DNA from: SAR324 cluster bacterium
GTDB lineage: Bacteria; SAR324; NAC60-12
Assembly (NCBI GenBank): GCA_015231885.1
Contig: JADGAT010000001.1
Coordinates: forward strand, 215,436 to 279,435
Direction of reading: 5' to 3'
Length of the DNA: 64,000 nt
The position numbers were made by a program, and so were the translations under genes. The notes beneath the pieces are model-generated. The model did not search any database. It had not been told where the DNA came from and saw only the letters and a program-made list of their open reading frames with translations. Below are positions 1-8,145 of this stretch, piece after piece (the first letter of the stretch is position 1; each line of letters begins with the position of its first letter).

Positions 1-417
1 TTTATCAAGATTATGTGCTTCTCGAATATAATCCACACAGCCTCCGATAAAACCTTCAATATGATCTCCTAAGGTTAAATAACGGTCTGAACGATCAGGG
101 TAACCCCAGTCAATCATATAAACGTCCATTCCTTCATTCAGAAGGTTGCGAATTAAAGAACGGTCTTCCTGAAGATCCAGCATAGTTGGGCGATTGACCA
201 ATGCATAGCTGATCAGAACGGGTACAGGACAAATCTTTTTTTGCAGAGGCTTATAATGGTACAATTGTACCCTGCCATCTCGGTATACCGTCTCTTTTTC
301 GGAGGTTGCGATCTTAACCGGCCCCATAGTGGCCAAATTTTCGATACCTGCCTTAAAGTTTTCAATAAACTCAGAAAACTCTTTTGCAATATCTTCCATA
401 TTTACAGCTGTTGTCAT
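1..417 (-). CDS. phaC: Class III poly(3-hydroxyalkanoate) synthase subunit PhaC, N-terminal part
   Basis: The start is the ATG at 417, ten bases after the phaE stop, with AAGGGA ahead of it; the gene runs off the left window edge. About 139 residues are visible. The stretch reading VLISYALVNRPTMLDLQEDR and then VYMIDWGYPD is the typical N-terminal part of the alpha/beta-hydrolase fold of class III PhaC. PhaC with PhaE polymerises hydroxyacyl-CoA into PHA at the granule surface. The catalytic Cys-Asp-His lie outside the window, so activity cannot be judged. It is probably co-transcribed with phaE. Confidence 0.9.
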   Translation of the reverse strand, partial: MTTAVNMEDIAKEFSEFIENFKAGIENLATMGPVKIATSEKETVYRDGRVQLYHYKPLQKKICPVPVLISYALVNRPTMLDLQEDRSLIRNLLNEGMDVYMIDWGYPDRSDRYLTLGDHIEGFIGGCVDYIREAHNLDK

Positions 418-427
418 GATTTATCCC

Positions 428-1648
428 TTATTTTTGTGTTTTGGATGCACTTCTGGTTGAAGTTTTTCTTGTTCGTGGAGCACTTGTTTTTGCACTTGCT
501 GCAGGAGCTGGTTTGCTTGCAGGAGCTGGTTTGCTTGCAGGAGCTGCAGTTAATTCTTGAACTTTGCTTTTTAAGGCACGGACTTCTTTGCTAAGTTCAT
601 AAATTTTCTTATAGGCAACATCCACCTCTCCTTTTGTTGCAACAGGGCTGTCGCGTAATTCAGCTTCCATCATATTATTGACGATGATGTTGTACTTGCA
701 TTGTGCATCAAGATATTTTGCCTGCAATTCACAAAATTCTGGAGTTCCCATCTCTTGTGCAAAGTACTTATCCCCTTCATTTGCCCATAAGTTCGAGAGT
801 TCCTTAAAAGAAGTAACACTTTTTCCTTCTGCTGCAAGCTCCGATAATTTTTTGGACAACTGCAGATTTGCCTGCATGCTGATTGTACTTATCTTTTGCA
901 TGTACTCATTAGCAAGCTCAGCATAATCCATGAAAGCAATGATGCCTTGGGCGATTTGTTCATTTTTTTCCCGATCCACTCCTAATTTTTGTGCGGATAA
1001 ATACTTTACAAATTGTTCTTTGTATTCACCAAAAAAATCTTTCAGGCTGGAAGCATCCCAGTGAGGCCCCGTTGAACCTAAGTTCTGCAGTGCATCTGTA
1101 AATTGTTGAATCATTCCTCCAAATGGGCCGGCCATTTGCCCCATTCCTGGTATCCCTGACATTCCTGGTATCCCTGACATTCCTGGAAATGCAGAAAACA
1201 TTTTCTGAAATTCTGCTGCTAAATTTCCGCCTCCCCAGTTAAAGAGATTATTTTTTAAGAAAAGATCTTCTAAGAATTTTCTTTGATCTCCCAATCCGGC
1301 TTGAAAACCAAACATATCTCCAAGACCCGATGATTTACTCAACGCATCCGTCCAAAATTTGAATAATTGCTCATAAACAGGAAGTCCCATAAATTGTTGG
1401 ACCGTTTCATGAACTTCTCCTGGTGACTTAAAAAATTGCTGCTGGATGGACTTGCCGGCATCAATGAATTGTTTTGTCAGTTCATTTTGGGAGTTAATCC
1501 ATTCGTTGATAAAAGGGCTGGCTGCCCCTGCGTTTCCGCCTTGCTCTTGAACAGTTTTTCCCCATTCCATGTATTGCTTGATTAACTTTTCCTGTGCTTC
1601 TTGCCAAGATGACAGCCAGGAAAGGTTTTGATCAAAGATTGTTTTCAT
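428..1648 (-). CDS. phaE: Class III PHA synthase subunit PhaE
   Basis: A 406-residue protein placed directly upstream of phaC, matching the class III synthase arrangement in which PhaE is the obligate partner of PhaC. It is rich in Gln, Phe and Trp, with the sort of amphipathic helices expected of PhaE, and has a heptad-like helical region around residues 345-370 before an Ala-Pro-Lys tail. Two low-complexity stretches come from 18-bp tandem DNA repeats: a GMSGIP repeat near residues 155-170 and a PASKPA repeat near residues 368-382. The C-terminus is Lys/Arg/Ser/Thr-rich and could contact granule or nucleic acid (inference). PhaE sequences are poorly conserved, so the call rests mainly on context and composition. 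Confidence 0.85.
   Translation of the reverse strand: MKTIFDQNLSWLSSWQEAQEKLIKQYMEWGKTVQEQGGNAGAASPFINEWINSQNELTKQFIDAGKSIQQQFFKSPGEVHETVQQFMGLPVYEQLFKFWTDALSKSSGLGDMFGFQAGLGDQRKFLEDLFLKNNLFNWGGGNLAAEFQKMFSAFPGMSGIPGMSGIPGMGQMAGPFGGMIQQFTDALQNLGSTGPHWDASSLKDFFGEYKEQFVKYLSAQKLGVDREKNEQIAQGIIAFMDYAELANEYMQKISTISMQANLQLSKKLSELAAEGKSVTSFKELSNLWANEGDKYFAQEMGTPEFCELQAKYLDAQCKYNIIVNNMMEAELRDSPVATKGEVDVAYKKIYELSKEVRALKSKVQELTAAPASKPAPASKPAPAASAKTSAPRTRKTSTRSASKTQK
501..547. repeat. 18-bp tandem repeat inside phaE (PASKPA)
   Basis: The unit gcaggagctggtttgctt occurs at 501-518 and 519-536, followed by a partial copy to 547. It encodes an in-frame Pro-Ala-Ser-Lys-Pro-Ala repeat in the PhaE tail. The copies are identical at DNA level, pointing to recent slippage. 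Confidence 0.95.
1142..1186. repeat. 18-bp tandem repeat inside phaE (GMSGIP)
   Basis: The unit cattcctggtatccctga occurs at 1142-1159 and 1160-1177 with a partial third copy to 1186. It encodes repeated Gly-Met-Ser-Gly-Ile-Pro. The copies are identical and keep the reading frame. Confidence 0.95.
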
Positions 1649-1763
1649 AATTCTCTTTTGATAAATGGTTGTATATTAATTTGCTAAAGCTTTTACTTAT
1701 CAGATTCTTCTCAGATTTTCAATCATCTATGATTTTAAAATTAGAACAAGGCTAAAATTTATA

Positions 1764-1797
1764 AAACGAGGTTAAAGATTTTTCTTCAACCTCGTTT
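1764..1797 (-). terminator. Candidate rho-independent terminator after the phasin gene
   Basis: A perfect 10-bp inverted repeat, AAACGAGGTT (1764-1773) and AACCTCGTTT (1788-1797), with further near-pairing in the loop. Read on the minus strand the hairpin is followed by a short T-rich tract. It lies between phaP and phaE, so it would end phaP transcripts and partly uncouple the two genes. Confidence 0.65.
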
Positions 1798-1853
1798 CAA
1801 AAAAGTTTCTTTTTCTATTATTAAAGATACCTCTTAATAGAGCAAATCTTCAT

Positions 1854-2348
1854 TTATTTTGCACTTTCTTCAATGACTTTATGTGCAAAAGCAAAATTTT
1901 TATTAATGACTTCTTTGAATCCATCCAGACTTTTGTTGACAGCATCGCTCATATACCCAATCACTTGCTGGCCTTCTTTTGGAAGATCTTTTGTCAATTT
2001 GGCAACATAATCCTGATTTTGTTCCTGGACTTTTGATGCAAGTGCTGATGTATCCTGAACACTGCTTTCCAATACATTCAAAACCTGAGCTGCAGCATTT
2101 TTTTGCGTAACATCAATTTCTAATGCAGCATCAACCGATTTCTTTATATTTGCGATTCCTTCGCTGCTGTTTGCACAAAAATTACGAAAAGCCGATTTAC
2201 TATCTTCTGGAATTTGTGGTGCTAATTGAAAAAAAGCTTCCATCATCTTTTCTGTTTGTTCTGAAGCTGAATTTAAGTTTTTAAAACCTTCCTCGAATGC
2301 TTTTTTATTAAAATCAACGGCATATTCCAAAATATTTTCACCAGTCAT
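1854..2348 (-). CDS. Phasin family PHA granule-associated protein
   Basis: A 164-residue, almost wholly helical, Ala/Gln/Lys-rich protein without Cys-based motifs or a signal peptide. The N-terminal part (AVDFNKKAFEEGFKNLNSAS) has the phasin look, and the length is typical. Phasins coat PHA granules and control their size and number. A strong ribosome site (GAGGGAACT before ATG) and a good upstream promoter suit an abundant structural protein. It sits upstream of phaE-phaC on the same strand, with a hairpin between them. Confidence 0.85.
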   Translation of the reverse strand: MTGENILEYAVDFNKKAFEEGFKNLNSASEQTEKMMEAFFQLAPQIPEDSKSAFRNFCANSSEGIANIKKSVDAALEIDVTQKNAAAQVLNVLESSVQDTSALASKVQEQNQDYVAKLTKDLPKEGQQVIGYMSDAVNKSLDGFKEVINKNFAFAHKVIEESAK

Positions 2349-2733
2349 AGTTCCCTCTTTTATTTAATGTTTAAAATTTGTTATTTTTCCAAAGTGTTAA
2401 ATACAATTTAAATACATTTTAAATAAATGTCAAATATTTTTTTCAACTTTTTGAAATAAAATTAATATTTATTTTTGCGGAAAAATTATTTAATAATTAT
2501 TATTAATATCATATACTTATGTTCATCAGTGTTTTTTGAAAAAAAGATTGAAAAGTCATTAGCTCCAAATTTATTTAAAATTCATCCCAGACTGTATTTA
2601 AAAACCAGCAACTCATCGAGATATTCAGGTGACCGTTTGAGTGATGGGCAAGAAAAAAATGGCAATTTTCAAGAGCAGGGATCTGGATTTCGTAGTTGTT
2701 TGCGGTGCTATAGTTTTGCAACCTGATTCAATA
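2349..2733. other. Gene-free stretch between hypD and the phasin gene
   Basis: AT-rich on the phasin side, where it holds the phasin promoter. The part next to hypD (about 2570-2733) has higher complexity and short open stretches in several frames, but I recognise no gene, RNA or repeat in it and see no clear terminator for hypD. Confidence 0.5.
2405..2433 (-). promoter_or_regulatory. Candidate sigma-70 promoter of the phasin gene
   Basis: On the minus strand TTGACA (2428-2433) and TAAATT (2405-2410) are separated by 17 bases, about 60 bases before the phasin start codon. The -35 box is perfect and the -10 box matches four of six consensus positions. The surrounding DNA is AT-rich. Confidence 0.6.
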
Positions 2734-3867
2734 TCAGATCGTATGAGCAGCAGTATGGGTTAAAGAGATTTTTCCAGAACCATGTTTGAACCAAGTATGA
2801 CAGGTTCCCTCCGGGGAAACCATACAGGGCCCATAGGGATTGGAAGGAGTACAGGTTTTTGTAAACATCTTACAATTGGTTGGCAGAAGTTCTCCCAGCA
2901 TAATCCGATGGCAGTCGCAGCCTGGGGGATGGGACCGCGGAGGATAAGGAGGAGTACAATCTAATTGTTTTTCTGCATCCAGAAAAGAATATTCTTCTTT
3001 TATGCGAAAGGCCGAGTCGTCTACTATATCAATGCCTCTCCATATACCAGGTTTACGTTCAAACACATCTTCAATTAATTGTAACGCTACGGTGTTGCCG
3101 TGTTCATTGACGGCACGGGGATAAGCGTTGACTATCCTGGGTTCTTTATTTTTGATCAGCTTGAGGCATTCGAATATTCCCAGTAAAATATCCACTGGTT
3201 CAAAACCGGTTGCAACACATGGCAATTGGAATTCGTCTTCCATAAAATCATAGGCATGAAGCCCTGTAATCGTGGCAGCATGCCCTGCTAATAAAAAGCC
3301 TTGAATGCTTTCATCATGCACATCCATCAGCAGTTTCAAAACAGGAGGCATATAACGATTGGCGAGCAGGACATATAGATTTTTGGGGATCCCTGTTTTA
3401 ATCATCCCGGCTATACCAACAACCGTTGTTTCAAAGCCGATAGAAAAAAAGACAAAGGTACTGTTCGGATTTTCCCTGGCCAGGTTAACCGCATCCAGAG
3501 CACTGTAAACCATTTTAACACTCCCCCCATTACGGCGAGCGTCTTCTAGAGATTCATGACTGGCAGGAACTCGGACCATATCTCCAAAGGTCAATACGGT
3601 TGTATTCGGCTGGTATGCCAGAGTGATGGCCTGGTCTATGGATTCTACGGGACAAATACAAACAGGGCAGCCAGGGCCAGGAATAATTTGAATGGTCGGT
3701 GGAAGAAACTGACGGATACCATGGCGCGCAATTTCATGTTCGTGTGTGCCGCAAACATGCATCAATTTTACCGTTCCCAGAGAAGCGCTAACTGCTTTAA
3801 TTGCTTTGGAAAGATGTGCCACATATTCAGCATTTTTGTATTTCTCCAAGTTTGCATGTTCTCCCAT
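2734..3867 (-). CDS. hypD: [NiFe]-hydrogenase maturation protein HypD
   Basis: HypD is the iron-sulfur scaffold on which, with HypC, the Fe(CN)2CO group of [NiFe]-hydrogenase is assembled. Family signatures are present: CGTHEH (about residues 39-44), GPGCPVC (about 64-70), GFETT, and the C-terminal cysteine cluster beginning RSHPPGCDCHR and ending near EGTCHTW, which binds the 4Fe-4S cluster. The frame is open to 3906, but ATG at 3867 is preceded by GGAG at a good distance, giving 377 residues, close to the family length. It is the last gene of the hypC-hypE-hypX operon; hypA, hypB, hypF and the hydrogenase subunits are not in the window. Confidence 0.95.
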   Translation of the reverse strand: MGEHANLEKYKNAEYVAHLSKAIKAVSASLGTVKLMHVCGTHEHEIARHGIRQFLPPTIQIIPGPGCPVCICPVESIDQAITLAYQPNTTVLTFGDMVRVPASHESLEDARRNGGSVKMVYSALDAVNLARENPNSTFVFFSIGFETTVVGIAGMIKTGIPKNLYVLLANRYMPPVLKLLMDVHDESIQGFLLAGHAATITGLHAYDFMEDEFQLPCVATGFEPVDILLGIFECLKLIKNKEPRIVNAYPRAVNEHGNTVALQLIEDVFERKPGIWRGIDIVDDSAFRIKEEYSFLDAEKQLDCTPPYPPRSHPPGCDCHRIMLGELLPTNCKMFTKTCTPSNPYGPCMVSPEGTCHTWFKHGSGKISLTHTAAHTI

Positions 3868-3976
3868 TTGGTAAGCTCCACAGAAAATTTTTAATTGCGG
3901 CTGCAACGATGCATTTCTTCTATAAGTATCATTTTTGAAGGTTATGTCCAGGCTCTATTGTCTAAAGGAGGTGTGC

Positions 3977-4783
3977 TTATCTGTCTTTTTCCAGCGCAAT
4001 GCCCGGAAATAATTGCGGTGGCTCTGTCCCCTTTTCTACAAATTGCGTACGCGCCTGTTGGAATTCTGCATGATTGCAGCAGTCTTTCATGCGCTGCAAT
4101 TCTAGCTTAACCTGATCTTCCATGCTGTACAAGAGACGTTTGTTGAGCACTTCTTTAGCCGCAAGCCGCGCCTCTATATTGAAGCGAGCAAAATATTCAG
4201 CCTTTTCCCTGACCTGCTGGCAGAATCGATTTTGTTCCATGTCGAGTTGATCATGAAGCATCCCTAATTCTACTGCTTTCCGGCAAGAGATAGGATTTGC
4301 CTCATAAATTAATTTCTGAGTATGTCCGTAGCCAATCATTGATGGAAGGAGGATGGACCAATATTCAGAACCGGATAGTCCCATGTTGACATAAGATGGA
4401 TTGAGTACAATGCCTTTTCTTCCATATCGCAAGTCTGCAGCCAGTGCCAACATCACTCCTCCTGCTGCCGCAGATCCGCGTAAAGCGGCAATGACCAGTT
4501 TATTTTTGGTCTCCAGAACGCGTTTGACAATCTTATTCAGGGCTTTTAAATTTTTATATGCTAAAATTACAGGATTGTAGCGCAAATGAATCGGATTCAA
4601 GTCAATGCCATTGGAAAAGAAGTCAACTCCTCCCCACAGCACAATGATTCGCGTTTCAGGGGTTTCTGCTGCTTCTTCATATGTTTGTAGAAAATGAGTG
4701 CAGTGTTCCAAATCCATGGCTCCATTGTATCCATGGAATTCTAAATGCCCTACCTGGTTTTTTGTTTTATAAACGATTTCCAT
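3977..4783 (-). CDS. hypX: HypX C-terminal half: enoyl-CoA hydratase-like (crotonase) protein
   Basis: A 268-residue crotonase-fold protein corresponding to the second half of HypX/HoxX. It shows the HypX-like VDFFSNGIDLNPI and the oxyanion-hole region LRGSAAAGGVMLALAADLRYG (about residues 103-123). In characterised HypX one polypeptide has an N-terminal formyl-THF transferase-like domain and this domain, and it makes the CO ligand of the hydrogenase active site by way of formyl-CoA. Here the two domains are separate genes, 79 bases apart. The start at 4783 has only a weak ribosome site, so translation may depend on coupling. The gene is followed by hypD. Confidence 0.85.
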   Translation of the reverse strand: MEIVYKTKNQVGHLEFHGYNGAMDLEHCTHFLQTYEEAAETPETRIIVLWGGVDFFSNGIDLNPIHLRYNPVILAYKNLKALNKIVKRVLETKNKLVIAALRGSAAAGGVMLALAADLRYGRKGIVLNPSYVNMGLSGSEYWSILLPSMIGYGHTQKLIYEANPISCRKAVELGMLHDQLDMEQNRFCQQVREKAEYFARFNIEARLAAKEVLNKRLLYSMEDQVKLELQRMKDCCNHAEFQQARTQFVEKGTEPPQLFPGIALEKDR

Positions 4784-4807
4784 GAATGCTTTTGATTTTC
4801 TACCTTA

Positions 4808-4863
4808 GAAATGCTCAAACAATAACATATCAAAATTTAGCATGTTATTATTTTCGTTTTCCT
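4808..4863. mobile_element. Short MITE-like palindromic element, internally deleted copy
   Basis: About 56 bp between the two hypX halves, flanked by TA on both sides (4806-4807 and 4864-4865). The ends ATGCTCAAACAATAACAT and ATGTTATTATTTTCG form an imperfect inverted repeat. Both ends recur in the 158-bp element at 45835-45992, so this is an internally deleted member of the same family. The TAA stop of the upstream hypX half falls exactly at its border. Confidence 0.7.
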
Positions 4864-5651
4864 TACTGTGCCAACAGATCGGCTGCACGAATTTTAACAC
4901 CACAGTCCTGCGCCAGGCGCCGAATCCAAATACTTCCATCTCCAGTGCCTATGCAAACTTGTCCCATTCTTTTTTCCAGTATTTTTCCGGGCTGCCCTGG
5001 CACTTCTCCTTTGGAGGCCCCATACAATTGAAAGGGCTGCCCTTCAATGATACCAACGGTCCCTGGTTGACTGTCGCCTGCATTAATTTTTCTTAATATG
5101 GTCTCTGTCTTTTCTTCCCAGTCAAAGGCCAGGTTTTCAAGTGTGATTTGGGGGCGATAGACGATAGCAGGTTGGGGCAGCGATGATTCTCCTGAAAAAT
5201 ATCGATCCAAGGCCTGAGGCAGGATGCTCATGATACTGTCAGACACGTGATTACGATAAATATGGGCTGCAGACGCCTGAGGCATGTTAAAGTTTTTGGT
5301 CGCCCACAGCGGGCCAGTATCCCAACCTTCAGCCGCTTGAATGATACTGGTTCCCCAGGAATTTTTCCCTTCTAAAATGGCCCAGTTAAGGGAACTGGGA
5401 CCTCCATCTCCAGGAGGCCCGGGATGTACCACAAAGCAGGGATAGGCTTCCCATATTTTTTTGGGGATGTATTGTTTCAAATAAGGACAGATGATGATAT
5501 CTGGAGACCATTCGTTAATTTTAGTTGGATCCACACCAATCATGACTCGATCTTGCTGGAGTCTAGAAGAAAAATAAACCCATAGTTTTTGGGTCAATCC
5601 ATTAAAACTGCTGCTTAAAAATAATTTTTTTTTTGAATCCAGATATTGCAT
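4863..5651 (-). CDS. hypX: HypX N-terminal half: formyl-THF transferase-like protein
   Basis: A 262-residue protein matching the formyltransferase-like half of HypX: HPGPPGDGGPSSLNWAIL is the family's formyl-transferase signature, and GWDTGPLWA carries the conserved Asp. In HypX this domain takes the formyl group from 10-formyl-tetrahydrofolate and passes it to CoA, which the crotonase domain decarbonylates to CO. The start codon directly abuts the hypE stop (TAAATG), indicating translational coupling. The protein ends at a TAA contributed at the border of the palindromic element, just where a full-length HypX would run on into its second domain. Confidence 0.85.
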   Translation of the reverse strand: MQYLDSKKKLFLSSSFNGLTQKLWVYFSSRLQQDRVMIGVDPTKINEWSPDIIICPYLKQYIPKKIWEAYPCFVVHPGPPGDGGPSSLNWAILEGKNSWGTSIIQAAEGWDTGPLWATKNFNMPQASAAHIYRNHVSDSIMSILPQALDRYFSGESSLPQPAIVYRPQITLENLAFDWEEKTETILRKINAGDSQPGTVGIIEGQPFQLYGASKGEVPGQPGKILEKRMGQVCIGTGDGSIWIRRLAQDCGVKIRAADLLAQ

Positions 5652-6698
5652 TTAACAAATTCTAGGCAATTGTTCCCCTTCAGGCATGTCTAACATGCGG
5701 AGGCTTTCGATAGCAGTTCGTAACAAAACCTTTCCAGGATGCTCACGGATCACTTTGCCGATAACAGCACTTTCTTTTCCCAGAGGATGCTGCCGCATCT
5801 TTTGCAAAACAACATCGCCTTCGTTTTCAGGCACAAACACCAGGCATTTGCCCTCATTGGCAATATGTAATGGATCAAGACCGAGAATTTCGCATGCAGC
5901 CATGACAGCCGGTTGAATGGGAAGTTGTTTTTCTTCCAGCAAAATACCGTATTGCGCTACTGCGGCAATTTCGTTCAATGTGCTTGCCAGTCCTCCCCGG
6001 GTGGGGTCACGCAAAACATGTACATTGGGAGAAACTTCCAGGATGTTTTGTATGAGATCATTCAAAGGAGCCGTGTCACTTTCAATGGTCGTCTCAAACT
6101 CAAGGCCTTCTCTTTCGGACATGATGGCGATACCATGATCGCCAATGTTGCCATTGATCAGTACAACATCACCAGGAGCTGCATTTTTTGGAGAGATGGT
6201 TATGCTGTTTCCAACTGTCCCAATACCCGTTGTGTTGATAAAAACCCCATCGCCTTTTCCTTTTTCTACAACTTTTGTATCACCTGTCACCAGAAGGACA
6301 TTGGCTGCTTGAGCCGCAGAATGCATGGACTGAACAATTTTTTTTAAATCATGGAGGGGAAACCCTTCTTCCAGGATAAAGCTGGCTGCCAGATATTGAG
6401 GAAGTGCTCCGCACATAGACAGATCATTGATGGTCCCGTTGATGGCTAGATCCCCTATATTGCCTCCATGAAAAAAAAGGGGGTTGACCACAAAAGAATC
6501 TGTGGAAAATGCCAGTTTTTGATTCCCAAAACGAAGGATGGCCCCATCATGGTTTTCATCCAGAATCGAATTTTTAAAATACGGGAAAAAAACTGTTTCC
6601 AGCAAATCTTGAGAGAGCTTGCCACCGCTACCGTGACCTAAAACCACTTTTGCAGAACCGGAAGAGTTGGGATGAGGTGTGGATGAAGACAGGCTCAT
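5652..6698 (-). CDS. hypE: [NiFe]-hydrogenase maturation protein HypE
   Basis: A 348-residue PurM-like ATPase. The N-terminal LGHGSGGK motif (residues 20-27) and the C-terminal tail ending PRIC are diagnostic: the last Cys receives a carbamoyl group from HypF and is dehydrated to thiocyanate, the source of the active-site cyanides. Other conserved parts are TGDTKVVEKGKGDGVFINTT and LRDPTRGGLASTLNEIA. Its ATG overlaps the hypC stop by four bases (ATGA), so the two are coupled. Confidence 0.97.
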   Translation of the reverse strand: MSLSSSTPHPNSSGSAKVVLGHGSGGKLSQDLLETVFFPYFKNSILDENHDGAILRFGNQKLAFSTDSFVVNPLFFHGGNIGDLAINGTINDLSMCGALPQYLAASFILEEGFPLHDLKKIVQSMHSAAQAANVLLVTGDTKVVEKGKGDGVFINTTGIGTVGNSITISPKNAAPGDVVLINGNIGDHGIAIMSEREGLEFETTIESDTAPLNDLIQNILEVSPNVHVLRDPTRGGLASTLNEIAAVAQYGILLEEKQLPIQPAVMAACEILGLDPLHIANEGKCLVFVPENEGDVVLQKMRQHPLGKESAVIGKVIREHPGKVLLRTAIESLRMLDMPEGEQLPRIC

Positions 6699-6955
6699 GA
6701 CGGGATCATGCTCCTCGCCTCTTCTTGCAGAGACGCCTCCATTTCTGCAAATATTTTTAGGGTCTCCATGGCTTCTTCTTCATCAAGTTTATTGATGGCA
6801 AAACCGGCATGAACAATCACATAATCATGAAGACCCACTTCAGGAGTCCATTCGATGCAAACACTTTTAATGATGCCGTCAAAATTCACCTTGGCCATTT
6901 TCGGCTGAATGGTTTCGTCAATTTCGATGACTTTCCCGGGGATTGCTAAGCACAT
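6695..6955 (-). CDS. hypC: [NiFe]-hydrogenase assembly chaperone HypC
   Basis: An 86-residue HypC/HupF protein starting with MCLAIPGKV; the Cys after the initiator Met carries the Fe(CN)2CO unit with HypD. The open frame extends upstream to 7180, but the conserved start and the normal family length fix the start at 6955. It is the first gene of hypC-hypE-hypX-hypX-hypD. The DNA upstream (to about 7095) is unusually rich in small inverted repeats and is described separately. Confidence 0.96.
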   Translation of the reverse strand: MCLAIPGKVIEIDETIQPKMAKVNFDGIIKSVCIEWTPEVGLHDYVIVHAGFAINKLDEEEAMETLKIFAEMEASLQEEARSMIPS

Positions 6956-6959
6956 AGGA

Positions 6960-7095
6960 CAGCTCTTGGTTGAAAATGAGTGGCTCGACCTGGTCAAAGA
7001 CCCATCGCAGCAAATGCGAAAGGCCCTAAGGACGGGTTCGATGCAATTGGTGGAGGTCGAACAAATCGAGTGGTTCCACGGGATGTCCCTCCATA
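6960..7095. other. GC-rich, hairpin-dense patch upstream of hypC
   Basis: Several short perfect stems follow each other: GGTC-aaa-GACC (near 6992), CGCA-gcaaa-TGCG (near 7006), CATCG pairing with CGATG across about 30 bases, TGGAGG pairing with CCTCCA around 7050-7092, and inside it GTGG-tt-CCAC and GGGA-tg-TCCC. The DNA is clearly more GC-rich than its surroundings. No convincing gene is found on either strand: one minus frame from an ATG near 7093 looks protein-like but is cut by TAG after 22 codons. Possible readings are a structured leader RNA of the hyp operon or the remnant of a coding sequence. Confidence 0.35.
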
Positions 7096-7335
7096 AAAAC
7101 CTTAATCTGAATGATAAAACAAGAGCCGTTGATATTGCAATAAAAAAATATTTAAAATAACGTCCGTCCTGAATAAGCAATTAAAGAAGACTCATTCGAT
7201 AAGCCTAAAGCAGATTCTGATGTGTCTGATTTCTTTTTTCCGTCTAAAAACCCAACACGCAATTTTCCCATGTGTATTTTCGTTTCTGGGACGATAAACT
7301 GGAGACAAAAGCGAAAAAAGTACAAGAATTCACTG

Positions 7336-8145
7336 TCATAACTGAATTGATCCAGAAAAGTTTTTAGGATTGGGAGTGTTCACATTAGAAAGCACTCTTT
7401 GCGCTAGCACAATAACATCGACAGAGAGAGCGCCTTCATTTTTCAAAGATTGGGCTGCCGCATCAAGCGTTGCTCCGGTAGTCATAACATCATCAACCAA
7501 TAATAAGCGTTTCCCTTTCACTCGAGAATCTGCTTGAAAAGCACCCTGCACATTGAGCACTCTTTTTGTTGCGGAAAGCTCTACCTGCGGAGCCGTATGA
7601 CGCATCCGCCGCAACCAAAGTGGCTGTAAAAGTTTAGATTTTGAAAAAGTATGATAAGCAAGCAGGTGTGCCTGATTGAACCCACGCTGGTACAAGCGTT
7701 TGTGGTGTAGAGGAATAGGGATAATCGCATCCACTTCCCATAAATCAAAACATTCTTTCACACTCAAAGACAACAACTGCCCTAATAATAAAGCCATGTG
7801 TTCTTTTTTACCAAATTTAAATTGAAGCACCCATTCCTGAATAACATCTTCATATCGAAATCCGCCCCACAATCGGTCAAAATGAAATTTATCGTCAACA
7901 CAGGCAGAACACAAAGTGTTCGAATCCATTGTTCGATGTCCGCAAGCGAAACAAAAAGTCTCTGAAGGAATCCAAGGCAATGCGTCCAAGCACTCAGGAC
8001 ATAAAAACGGATATGCTTCAGAATACCGTTTCCCGTCAGTCAACCAGATTCGACAACACCAGCACAAAGGAGGAAACAGCTGGCGCGTAACTTCCCAGTA
8101 CCATTTTAAAATGCCATGTCCATTTGTGATTTCTGATTTTGCCAT
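7336..8145 (-). CDS. ComF family phosphoribosyltransferase-like protein
   Basis: A 269-residue ComF/GntX-type protein. The N-terminal half has CxxC knuckles (CWCC, CPEC, CFAC, CSAC; residues about 29-85) forming the double zinc ribbon. The C-terminal half ends with the PRPP-binding loop LLLVDDVMTTGATLDAAA. ComF is needed for DNA uptake in naturally competent bacteria, but many members occur outside competence operons and their substrate is unknown. It stands alone here, convergent with nothing and separate from the hyp operon. Confidence 0.9.
   Translation of the reverse strand: MAKSEITNGHGILKWYWEVTRQLFPPLCWCCRIWLTDGKRYSEAYPFLCPECLDALPWIPSETFCFACGHRTMDSNTLCSACVDDKFHFDRLWGGFRYEDVIQEWVLQFKFGKKEHMALLLGQLLSLSVKECFDLWEVDAIIPIPLHHKRLYQRGFNQAHLLAYHTFSKSKLLQPLWLRRMRHTAPQVELSATKRVLNVQGAFQADSRVKGKRLLLVDDVMTTGATLDAAAQSLKNEGALSVDVIVLAQRVLSNVNTPNPKNFSGSIQL

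Noticed and set aside
241..594. Plus-strand frame opposite phaC and phaE
   Set aside because: Its Leu-Val-Cys-Leu-Gln-Glu repeats are the antisense reading of the PASKPA tract; the phaC/phaE frames are clearly real.
2475..2726. Plus-strand frame in the phaP-hypD gap
   Set aside because: Starts at TTG in AT-rich DNA, runs into the region opposite hypD's end, and matches no family I know.
7033..7050. ggttcga sequence resembling a tRNA T-loop
   Set aside because: The flanking bases do not pair as a T stem and no acceptor or anticodon arm fits.
6909..7160. Plus-strand open frame of 83 codons opposite hypC
   Set aside because: It overlaps the 5' part of hypC and has no ribosome site or recognisable family.
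6956..7180. N-terminal extension of HypC to 161 residues
   Set aside because: The family start MCLAIPG is at 6955 and gives the normal length; the upstream part does not resemble a hydrogenase chaperone and overlaps hairpin-rich DNA.
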